A stretch of 64,000 nt of DNA from the NCBI GenBank assembly GCA_900541485.1, contig UQJW01000001.1, forward strand, positions 186,001 to 250,000, in the 5' to 3' direction. Source of the stretch: an uncultured Dialister sp. (lineage in GTDB: Bacteria; Bacillota; Negativicutes; Veillonellales; Dialisteraceae). Shown here piece by piece: positions 54,791-62,514 of the stretch; position 1 is the stretch's first letter, and every line of letters begins with the position of its first letter. A program made the position numbers and the translations under genes. The notes under the pieces are model-generated. The model saw only the letters and a list, made by a program, of their open reading frames with translations. It made no database searches and was not told where the DNA came from.

Positions 54791-56584
54791 TCAAACCTCA
54801 AGTAATCTGATTTCTCTACTGAGTTCGATACATCTCAATTGTTCTTTTTTTGCTTCCTCCTGATTTATATCCATTAACTCCGCTGCTCTCTTTGTATGAA
54901 TTTTATATTCATTCTGCAAATAAATTTTTTTCAACGGGCGGATAAACTCTTCAAGCGGCACACCCTTATCCTCTCTCTCGATTACTAACAGCTTTGCCAT
55001 TTTCTCTATATCTTCTCTGTCTAAATAAGCTTCTGCATTCTCCGTAGAGATTCCTATATTCTCTATCTTTTGTAAAACTTTATAGAGTCGTTCATGAAAT
55101 GGTTCTATAAACGAATATGTCTCCAATTGGTTAAATTCTTTTGGCAATGTACGGGTTGATAAACAATACCTCAGAAGTCCTTCTTCCAATTTCATCTGTT
55201 TTTCATCATTAGTATTGGTTAGTTTCGTTTTATCTTCTCTCCGAATATGCTGAGAAATGTAGATTTGACCGTTGTTTTTCTTTGTATACCGGAAGGCCTC
55301 ACTTCGAATCATACCTTCATCCATATGTAATGAACGTGCCATTTTTCTTATAAAAGAATTAAATAGATATGTATTATCTTGCGCTAAAAGTACTGTGAAC
55401 ATCTCATTCAGTATTTTTTGTTGTCCCTCTAAGCTCACGCCATCATACTGCTTACATAAAGACTCAAACAAATAATCTAATGCAGGTTTAGCTTGTTTCA
55501 CGACTTCTAAATAAGCATCTCCGCCATGAAGGTTAACAAATTCATCCGGATCTTTTCCTTCCCCGATTAATGCAACCCTGAGCTTCAATCCGACCGATCC
55601 GGCGATTTCTAATGCACGTTTTGTTGCATTTTGTCCGGCAGAATCCATATCATAGCTAAAAACGACTTCATCTGCATACTTTTTCAAAAGCCGTGCTTGC
55701 TCAACTGTAAATGCAGTCCCTAAAGATGCAACGGCATTTTTTATCCCGTTAGCATGCAAAGAAATCGCATCCATGTAGCCTTCCACCATGATAGCTTGTC
55801 TTCTTTTTTTTATTTCAGGTAATGCCTGATAGATAGGAAACAGCAATTTACGTTTATTGAATATTGACGTTTCAGGGGAATTTAAGTATTTTGCATGGCT
55901 TTCTTCCGCATTTAAAATTCTCCCCCCAAAAGCAACAACTTTCCCTCTCAAATCCATAATGGGAAACATACAACGATTCCGAAACGTATCATAGCAGCGT
56001 CCGTTTTTTTTACCGATTAATCCGGCTTTTACTAGTATTTCTTCTGTAATATGCTTCTTTTGTGTGAAATCTTTATAAAGGCGATTCCAATCTGCAGGCG
56101 CGAAACCCAGCTTAAACTGCTTAATAATTTCCTGGGTTAAGTGTCTTTTTCCGAAATAAGCCAAGCCGGGTTTCCCCATATTGGTCTTTAATAAACAATT
56201 ATGGAAATACTCTCCTGCTAAAATTGTTACCTCATATAATTTTTGTTTCAAAGCCACTTCCTGCTTTTCTTTCAGTGACATTTCTTCTTGCGGCATTTCT
56301 ATATGTGCCATTTCTGCCAAATGGGCTACCGCATCAAAGAAAGACAGATTATCCATCTTTTCTACAAATGTAATGACATCCCCCGAGGCATGACATCCAA
56401 AGCAGTAATAAAATCCCTCATCCGGTGATATAGCAAAGGAAGGTGTTTTTTCATGATGGAAAGGACAACATGCCCAATATTTATTTCCTTTTTTCTTCAC
56501 GGAAATTCCGTAGGCTTGAATCACATCAATAATCTGATTGCTATCTTTGACATGCTGCAGAAACTCTTTATCAAATGTACGCAT
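54791..56584 (-). CDS. dnaG: DNA primase
   Basis: 597 residues. CHC2 zinc finger (Cys40, His43, Cys61, Cys64; ACCPFHHEKTPSF, YYCFGC), TOPRIM core with EGYMDAISLHANG and FSYDMDSAGQNATKRAL, and a C-terminal helicase-interaction domain. Makes RNA primers for lagging-strand synthesis. AAGGAG site before ATG. Leads into rpoD. Confidence 0.97.
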   Translation of the reverse strand: MRTFDKEFLQHVKDSNQIIDVIQAYGISVKKKGNKYWACCPFHHEKTPSFAISPDEGFYYCFGCHASGDVITFVEKMDNLSFFDAVAHLAEMAHIEMPQEEMSLKEKQEVALKQKLYEVTILAGEYFHNCLLKTNMGKPGLAYFGKRHLTQEIIKQFKLGFAPADWNRLYKDFTQKKHITEEILVKAGLIGKKNGRCYDTFRNRCMFPIMDLRGKVVAFGGRILNAEESHAKYLNSPETSIFNKRKLLFPIYQALPEIKKRRQAIMVEGYMDAISLHANGIKNAVASLGTAFTVEQARLLKKYADEVVFSYDMDSAGQNATKRALEIAGSVGLKLRVALIGEGKDPDEFVNLHGGDAYLEVVKQAKPALDYLFESLCKQYDGVSLEGQQKILNEMFTVLLAQDNTYLFNSFIRKMARSLHMDEGMIRSEAFRYTKKNNGQIYISQHIRREDKTKLTNTNDEKQMKLEEGLLRYCLSTRTLPKEFNQLETYSFIEPFHERLYKVLQKIENIGISTENAEAYLDREDIEKMAKLLVIEREDKGVPLEEFIRPLKKIYLQNEYKIHTKRAAELMDINQEEAKKEQLRCIELSREIRLLEV

Positions 56585-56616
56585 TATTCTCCTTTCATAA
56601 TCAATTTTAGTAATTA

Positions 56617-56651
56617 TAGAAAAAAACTGACAACTTTTCTCTTGTCAGTTT
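56617..56651 (-). terminator. Terminator of the R2K gene
   Basis: AAACTGACAA / TTGTCAGTTT arms (56642-56651 and 56624-56633), 8-base loop and T7 on the minus strand, between the R2K stop and dnaG. Confidence 0.75.
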
Positions 56652-56677
56652 ATATTTCTCCTTTCAGTTCATCTAAA

Positions 56678-57427
56678 TTATTTAACTTTATTTATCGAAT
56701 CCTTCGCACATTTTACATCTTTTGTTAATTCATTCCACCTGGCAATCAATATCTTAGTATATAAAACCGAATCTAATCCAAAACTACTTAACGCATAAGC
56801 ATCACTCATTTCCACCAGAAGTGTTTTGCCTTCGTCAGTAACGCCAAAATCCAATGCATAAGCTCTGGGGGAAGATTTATATGCTTGTACTGCTTTTTTT
56901 AAGACTTCTGCATCAGGGAATAAATCCCATTGTCCGTGATATGGACTTAAACCGACTATTTCACCGTCTAATATCCAAATTCGCCATTCTGATAAAAATC
57001 TTACTTTTTCACTGCACCAGACATCAATATCTTCAAGACCGCCCCCAAGCTTAATTAAATCTTCTGATTTATCAAGCAATGTTCCCCTAAATCTTTTGAC
57101 ATCTATTACAGGCTTTACAAAAACATGCCAGCACTCAGGATGACTGGTAATTGTAAATAAAGTCGATTGCCATATTTTTCGTCCTGTGAACGGCAATAGT
57201 TCCTCCGGATAATCTATAGGAACTAAATTCACACCGAGCCTTTCCAATGCCTCTTTGACGTCAGAAAAAGTACCAACAACAAGATCCGTCGGTACATTAT
57301 CATTTACAGAATATATTGCTTTATATCTCACTACAGGAATCTCTAACTTAGCACATCCCTGCGCAACTGAATAGCAATTCTGGTTAAAAAAATCTCCAGA
57401 ATGTTGGGTTCTGATAAATGCTTTCAT
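56678..57427 (-). CDS. ATP-grasp protein of the R2K clade
   Basis: 249 residues, no signal or membrane segment. FVKPVIDVKRFRGTLL holds the Lys/Arg nucleotide contacts, FLSEWRIWILDGEIVG and LLVEMSDAYALSSFGLDSV the acidic metal ligands. These match the R2K ATP-grasp group (Arg and two Lys signature), thought to ligate or phosphorylate small molecules or peptides; no activity is proven. Sits between uppP and dnaG. Confidence 0.8.
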   Translation of the reverse strand: MKAFIRTQHSGDFFNQNCYSVAQGCAKLEIPVVRYKAIYSVNDNVPTDLVVGTFSDVKEALERLGVNLVPIDYPEELLPFTGRKIWQSTLFTITSHPECWHVFVKPVIDVKRFRGTLLDKSEDLIKLGGGLEDIDVWCSEKVRFLSEWRIWILDGEIVGLSPYHGQWDLFPDAEVLKKAVQAYKSSPRAYALDFGVTDEGKTLLVEMSDAYALSSFGLDSVLYTKILIARWNELTKDVKCAKDSINKVK

Positions 57428-57500
57428 AAACTTTTCTCCGAAATAGAAGTCCTACTGTTACAAAATTAATCATAACATTTTTAATGCAACCGGGCAAGAT

Positions 57501-58292
57501 TTACCAAAAATAGACTAGTGCAACTAACGCTATCACAAAGCGATATAGTGCAAATCCCGTCAAAGTTGATTTATTTAAAAAACGCAAAAACCAAAGAATG
57601 GATGCATAAGCTACTATAAATGATGTTAGAAATCCTATAGCCAGTAAAATAAAATCATTTCCTGATAATTGTCCGGCCACCTTATATAAGTCATAAAGAC
57701 AAGCCATAAACATCAGTGGTACCGCCATAATAAAAGAAAAGTCAGCGGCCGCTTTTCTTGATATACCAAGCAACAAACAACCGGCAATGGTACTTCCGCT
57801 GCGAGAAAATCCCGGCCAAAGAGAAAGGCATTGAAATAATCCGATTTTAAACGCATCAAGAGATGTAATTTGATCTACATCTGTAATTGTGAATTTTTTA
57901 CGCATTTTTTCGGCCAGTATCATAAAAAGTCCACCGATGATTAACCCGACAATAACTGTCATGGGGCTAAACAACTTATTTTTTATTATGCCATGACAAA
58001 GAAATCCTATCACACAGGCAGGAAACATCGCTATCCCCAAATTCATCAAGGAAGCTCCTCTTTTTTTGAACCAGTGATGTGTATTCATCATGTAAATAAA
58101 TTTATGTCGATACACTACAATTACTGATAAGATTGCCCCCAGCTGGATAAATACATCAAATACATCTGCTAATACCCCGGTAAAATTAAGCATGTTCCCT
58201 ACGATTATCATGTGACCCGTACTTGATACGGGAATATATTCTGTCAACCCTTCTACTACACCGATAATAAAAGCACAAAAATACTCATACAT
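57501..58292 (-). CDS. uppP: Undecaprenyl-diphosphatase UppP (BacA)
   Basis: Recycles the C55 lipid carrier for peptidoglycan and other envelope polymers. 263 residues, about eight membrane helices, with the two active-site motifs EGLTEYIPVSSTGHMII and WPGFSRSGSTIAGCLLLG. The ATG at 58292 has GAGGTG seven bases upstream; the preceding TTG codon is unlikely. Confidence 0.95.
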   Translation of the reverse strand: MYEYFCAFIIGVVEGLTEYIPVSSTGHMIIVGNMLNFTGVLADVFDVFIQLGAILSVIVVYRHKFIYMMNTHHWFKKRGASLMNLGIAMFPACVIGFLCHGIIKNKLFSPMTVIVGLIIGGLFMILAEKMRKKFTITDVDQITSLDAFKIGLFQCLSLWPGFSRSGSTIAGCLLLGISRKAAADFSFIMAVPLMFMACLYDLYKVAGQLSGNDFILLAIGFLTSFIVAYASILWFLRFLNKSTLTGFALYRFVIALVALVYFW

Positions 58293-58340
58293 CAAAATTC
58301 ACCTCAAAAACTTATAGTTATATAAATTATCGCTTTATAT

Positions 58341-59462
58341 CTATTTCTTATTTTTCAATTGCGGGTTTGGAGCTAAAATAATACTATCTACTTTTTGTTT
58401 ATTAATAAAAATGATTAAAACATTACGTTTATCCTTTGAGAAATAAATATAAGAAGTCCTCGGATGACCTGATGACACATCCAGTTCCATCTTATCCGGT
58501 GCGCCATACAACAACTCTGCCGTAGTAATATCATCTCCCACAGCAAGTCCGCGCCCGGTGATAACTTTTTTATCTGTCAAAAATATTGATTGAATAATTT
58601 TCTCTTTTTTAGTTGTTCTTACCGCATACCCCGGAAAATATAATATTTCTTCTTCAGGATTTGTCATTTTCTTTTCCCACATATCGCGTAACTCCGGTTT
58701 TAAAGATTCAAATAATTTAAATCCTGCCAGACTAAAATCTTTTTCAGAAAAAAGATTTTTATTATTTGTAGATTTGTGCGAAAAATTTTGTACTAAATCA
58801 TCTTTACAAGTAATTTCAAAAGAATGGACTTTATCATTCTTTATAATAAATAAAAGAGCTTTTTTTCCTTTCTGATAGAAAAGATAAAATTGCTGTGCTT
58901 TCCGGTTCCATAAAATTTTATCAGGTTTTCCATAAGCACGAATAACATCTTCTCTTCTACTTTCCACAGAAATACCTCTCTTTGTTACTGCCGATTTGCC
59001 GTTTACATAAAAAGAGACAATCCCTTCTGTATCCATATTGTTTTTTAAAGATAAATCATCCCTGTTGGAATACACATAAGGCATCTTATTATTGATTGTA
59101 ACAACCAATCCTTCCCATTGATATTCACTTCTCAGGAAACTGAGATTTGTTTTTTTAGCTTTCCCTTTTAGCTGCACTATCTTATTAATTGAATCTCCCA
59201 GACTGATTTTGCTCAAGAAAAAATCTTCTTCTTGCAACGGATTAGTGTTAATCGGAATAAGCTTTTCCACAGCAACATTTTTATTCTGCTCTTCCTTATT
59301 ATTTATTGCAGCAGTATCACTTTTTTCTTTTTTTAAATCTGCTGTTTGTATTACTCCCACCTGTCTTTTGCCATTCTCCCCGTCAGTTGTTCTGTTTTCT
59401 CCAAAAGAAGGTCCTGCTACCAGTGCCAATATCATTGCACTTACTAACATTTTGTATTTCAT
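58341..59462 (-). CDS. Secreted protein with repeated YGxPDK modules, unknown function
   Basis: 373 residues with a cleavable signal peptide (MKYKMLVSAMILALVAGPSFG). It contains a charged linker, then modules of about 100 residues; two carry matching cores, RGISVESRREDVIRAYGKPDK and RGLAVGDDITTAELLYGAPDK, each followed by strands ending in FIIKNDKV or IFINKQKV. An earlier module (SLGDSINKIVQLKGKAKK) is related. The fold suggested is SmpA/BLIP-like. ATG at 59462 placed by AGGGAG; the frame to 59528 lacks support. Confidence 0.75.
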   Translation of the reverse strand: MKYKMLVSAMILALVAGPSFGENRTTDGENGKRQVGVIQTADLKKEKSDTAAINNKEEQNKNVAVEKLIPINTNPLQEEDFFLSKISLGDSINKIVQLKGKAKKTNLSFLRSEYQWEGLVVTINNKMPYVYSNRDDLSLKNNMDTEGIVSFYVNGKSAVTKRGISVESRREDVIRAYGKPDKILWNRKAQQFYLFYQKGKKALLFIIKNDKVHSFEITCKDDLVQNFSHKSTNNKNLFSEKDFSLAGFKLFESLKPELRDMWEKKMTNPEEEILYFPGYAVRTTKKEKIIQSIFLTDKKVITGRGLAVGDDITTAELLYGAPDKMELDVSSGHPRTSYIYFSKDKRNVLIIFINKQKVDSIILAPNPQLKNKK

Positions 59463-59552
59463 TATATTCTCCCTTATAAACAAAATCGCTTGCCATTTAT
59501 TATGTAGTTTGTTTATATCAACTGTCAAGGATAGATCATTTTTACTCTATAT

Positions 59553-59594
59553 AAAAAAGTGCCGCATCATAATGAATCCATGCAGCACTTTTTT
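59553..59594 (-). terminator. Aminotransferase gene terminator
   Basis: 15-bp arms (59553-59567, 59580-59594) with one G-U pair and T6 on the minus strand, 10 bases after the stop. Confidence 0.8.
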
Positions 59595-59604
59595 ATCTTT
59601 TGTA

Positions 59605-60783
59605 TTATTTATCAATTTTATGTTTTTTAATAAAGCAAGATAAACGTTTCATGGCCTCGATCAAATTTTCTCTACTGGACGCATAGGAAATCCGCACATG
59701 GTTCTTCCCTTGCAATCCAAAACATGTCCCCGGAATCATAGCTACCTTCTCTTCATGAAGTAATTTATCGCAAAACTCTTCATCATTCATACCGGTACAA
59801 CTTATATCAGGGAAAATATAAAATGCTCCTTTAGGTTTAAAAACAGAAAGGCCCATATCCACTAAAGCTCTATATACTAACTCTCTTCTTGAGACATACT
59901 CATTAAACATATTTTTTACGTCTGTTTCACATTCCTTAAGAGCGGTAATTGCTCCATATTGGCTGGTTACTGATGCACAAAGAATCTCATATTGATGTAC
60001 TTTGTAAATGGACTCCAAAATAGCCTTTGGGCCACATATATAACCGACCCTGAGTCCTGTCATCGCGTATGACTTGGAAAAGCCATTCATTACAATTGTC
60101 CGCTCTTCCATTTCAGGTAAAGAAGCAAAACAAATGTGTTCCCCCTCATAAGTCAAATCACAATAAATTTCATCAGAAATAACAACCAAATCATGTTTTT
60201 CTGCAAACTTTGCAATCTCAAGTAATGATTCCTTATCCATTACGGTTCCCGTCGGATTATTTGGATAGCCAATAAGAAGTGCTTTTGTCTTATCTGTCAC
60301 TCGTGCTTCCAATTCTTCAACAGTCAATTTAAACTCATCTTCAGCACGAGTCGGCACTAATACAGGTTTCCCGCCAACCAGCCTTACACAAGCAGGATAA
60401 GCCAGATATGCAGGATCCGGAATTAAAACTTCATCACCGGGATTCAAAATTGTTTGCATAACAACAGTTATTGCTTCTGATACACCTACGGTGACTATAA
60501 TTTGGTCAGACGGATCATAAAAAAGATTATACCTCTTTTGAAACAGCCTGCTGATTTCCTGTCTCAATTCGTATAGTCCCCAATTTGATGTATACGAAGT
60601 TTCTTTTCGATTTAAACTGTCTATGCAACCATCAATAACTTTTTTGGGCGCTGCATAATCCGGTTCTCCCACTCCCAAAGATATTACGTCTTTCATTGTA
60701 CTTGCCAAATCAAAAAATTTGCGAATTCCAGAGAACGGAACTTCTTTGACATTTTCTGAAATTTTATTTTCCCAGTCTATCAA
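59605..60783 (-). CDS. Class I/II PLP aminotransferase
   Basis: 392 residues of the aspartate aminotransferase fold-I family: PNNPTGTVM, SDEIYCDLTYEGE, and the PLP-lysine motif MNGFSKSYAMTGLRVGY. Close to the PatA/AspC-like group; the amino-acid substrate cannot be named. Start is TTG with AAGGTGAT upstream. Located 28 bases after a flavodoxin gene, on the same strand, so probably co-transcribed. Confidence 0.9.
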   Translation of the reverse strand: MIDWENKISENVKEVPFSGIRKFFDLASTMKDVISLGVGEPDYAAPKKVIDGCIDSLNRKETSYTSNWGLYELRQEISRLFQKRYNLFYDPSDQIIVTVGVSEAITVVMQTILNPGDEVLIPDPAYLAYPACVRLVGGKPVLVPTRAEDEFKLTVEELEARVTDKTKALLIGYPNNPTGTVMDKESLLEIAKFAEKHDLVVISDEIYCDLTYEGEHICFASLPEMEERTIVMNGFSKSYAMTGLRVGYICGPKAILESIYKVHQYEILCASVTSQYGAITALKECETDVKNMFNEYVSRRELVYRALVDMGLSVFKPKGAFYIFPDISCTGMNDEEFCDKLLHEEKVAMIPGTCFGLQGKNHVRISYASSRENLIEAMKRLSCFIKKHKIDK

Positions 60784-60811
60784 TTAAATCACCTTACCTT
60801 TTATTCTTATC

Positions 60812-61246
60812 TCAACTGTTTGCAACATCTCTGCCCAGTTTTTCACAATTTTGCTGTGCTTCCTCATCAGGATATCCATAAGCCAAAACCGGTTTTGCCG
60901 GGAAATGTGCACCTGCAAAATGGAGATCATTATACCAGGAGTTTAACCATGCCCCACGACTCCATCCGCAAGATCCAAAAAGGCCCATTTCCTTCCCTTT
61001 TAAATAGGGCTTCAGTTTTTCACAAAATGGCTTCATTTCTGCTTCTTCAATAACTTCCACTCCCCAGGCTGAGCATCCCAAAATAATATGATGATATGTA
61101 TTTCCTATTTCAACGGGATCAACATCCGTAACAGGTGCCAATAGCACCTCTGCTCCGGATTGTTTCGCCCCTACAGCTACTGCTTCCGCCATCGCTTCCG
61201 TATTCCCTGTTCCGGAAAAATAAATAATAGCCACTTTATTTTTCAT
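60812..61246 (-). CDS. Flavodoxin (copy 2)
   Basis: 144 residues. FMN-binding P-loop SGTGNTEAMAEAV near the N-terminus, VDPVEIGNTYHHIILGCSAWGVE and LFGSCGWSRGAWLN flavin loops. A one-electron carrier. ATG at 61246 is set by GAGGAG. Second of two adjacent flavodoxin genes; this one has Cys residues in both flavin loops and leads into an aminotransferase gene. Confidence 0.93.
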   Translation of the reverse strand: MKNKVAIIYFSGTGNTEAMAEAVAVGAKQSGAEVLLAPVTDVDPVEIGNTYHHIILGCSAWGVEVIEEAEMKPFCEKLKPYLKGKEMGLFGSCGWSRGAWLNSWYNDLHFAGAHFPAKPVLAYGYPDEEAQQNCEKLGRDVANS

Positions 61247-61266
61247 GCTGACTCTCCTCATGTAAA

Positions 61267-61293
61267 AAGAAGCGTCTTAAAAAGACGCCTCTT
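61267..61293 (-). terminator. Terminator between the flavodoxin genes
   Basis: 12-bp arms around AAA with one G-U pair (61267-61278, 61282-61293), T-run on the minus strand, after flavodoxin copy 1. The ribosome site of copy 2 follows within 20 bases, so copy 2 is probably expressed by read-through. Confidence 0.75.
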
Positions 61294-61302
61294 CAGAACT
61301 TA

Positions 61303-61731
61303 TTATGCATTAGCAACTGTTTCTCCTAAAGCTTTACATGCAGCTAAAGCTTCTTCGTCAGGATAACTATACGCCTTAACAGGCTCAGCCACTAATTCAA
61401 CACCTTCGTCATTACAGCGCTGTTTCCAAGTTGTAATCCAATCGCCATCATTCCATGCATAAGATCCAAAAATTCCTACTACCTTTCCCTTGAGCTGAGG
61501 AAGTAATTCAGCAAAGAATGGTTCGAATTCATATTCTTCCAATTCTTCATTTCCCATAGCCGGACAGCCCAGAATAATATGATCAAATTCTGCCACATCA
61601 GATGCTGTAGTATCACTTACAAAACAAAGTGTTGTCTCCGCACCTGCTGTTTTAGCACCCTCTTCCACAGCCTGTGCCATAGCTTCTGTATTTCCGGAAC
61701 CGGACCAATATACAATTGCCACTTTTGCCAT
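61303..61731 (-). CDS. Flavodoxin (copy 1)
   Basis: 142 residues: WSGSGNTEAMAQAV phosphate loop, FDHIILGCPAMGNEELEE and GIFGSYAWNDGDWITTW flavin loops (Tyr stacks on FMN), typical short-chain flavodoxin. AGGAGGG site. Behind a strong promoter (61777-61805), so likely abundant. It differs clearly from copy 2, so the pair is an old duplication. Confidence 0.95.
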   Translation of the reverse strand: MAKVAIVYWSGSGNTEAMAQAVEEGAKTAGAETTLCFVSDTTASDVAEFDHIILGCPAMGNEELEEYEFEPFFAELLPQLKGKVVGIFGSYAWNDGDWITTWKQRCNDEGVELVAEPVKAYSYPDEEALAACKALGETVANA

Positions 61732-61776
61732 TTGAAAACCCTCCTGTATAAATGTGTTTTATTATACTACGTATTT

Positions 61777-61805
61777 ATATTACCCATCCGCTAAAGTCTT
61801 GTCAA
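61777..61805 (-). promoter_or_regulatory. Flavodoxin promoter
   Basis: Consensus TTGACA (complement of 61800-61805), 17 bp, TAATAT (complement of 61777-61782), the closest to consensus in the window. Confidence 0.75.
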
Positions 61806-61841
61806 TTTGTTATTTTTTATTTCTTACATCTGCGTTTCGAT

Positions 61842-62504
61842 TCATTCTCTTGCCGATAAAACTTTTTTCCTTTTATCTATTTTTCTTTCACGAATCATCT
61901 TGCCCAAAGCTTCCGTAAACTCTTGCTGATCCCCATCCGAGCAAACTATTCCCAGTGTAATAAAATATCCGTCATTCTGCAGTACAACTAAATAATTTGT
62001 ATTATAAATAATGTTTCTTTCTTTTGTGACAAGAGTAAAATTTCCTTCCCAATAATGCGTCTTCTTCTCACCAAAACGGCATATCGGTAAGTCCCCTTTG
62101 TAAACAGCACCTTGGGAAATCAACTGTGTATTTAAGTAGTTCGCAATAAGATCCATGCGCTCATCAACCGGCTTATTTCTCTCTGAGAATTTACCGATCT
62201 CTAACAAATAAGGAATTCCCAAGTGCTGACTTGTAGCCCATCCATAAGTAAAATCCGGGGGATTTGCATAGGTCAATGTGTAGTAATGTCCTTCTGTGGC
62301 ACCTTTTCGTGTAAAGTATAATTGAATACCTTTATCTTTCATAAAAGGAATAGCCGCTTGTTCTCCATTTTCAACGATAACTGATTTGGGTATTTTCATC
62401 TTTCCAATACCGGGTAATTCCCACCTGTCCATAGCCATGGAAACATGAGTTGTTGCAAAAAGTATCGTCAGGAATAAGAACACCAATTGTATTTTATGTT
62501 TCAT
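61842..62504 (-). CDS. Secreted protein, unknown function
   Basis: 220 residues with a signal peptide (hydrophobic about 6-19, likely cut near VSMA). The mature part is rich in aromatic residues (YYTLTYANPPDFTYGWATSQ, THYWEGNFTLVTKERNIIYN) and ends in a basic helix. No family recognised. GAGG site before the ATG at 62504; the open frame to 62561 overlaps glnS. It follows glnS by 10 bases. Confidence 0.75.
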   Translation of the reverse strand: MKHKIQLVFLFLTILFATTHVSMAMDRWELPGIGKMKIPKSVIVENGEQAAIPFMKDKGIQLYFTRKGATEGHYYTLTYANPPDFTYGWATSQHLGIPYLLEIGKFSERNKPVDERMDLIANYLNTQLISQGAVYKGDLPICRFGEKKTHYWEGNFTLVTKERNIIYNTNYLVVLQNDGYFITLGIVCSDGDQQEFTEALGKMIRERKIDKRKKVLSARE

Positions 62505-62514
62505 AATATCCTCT

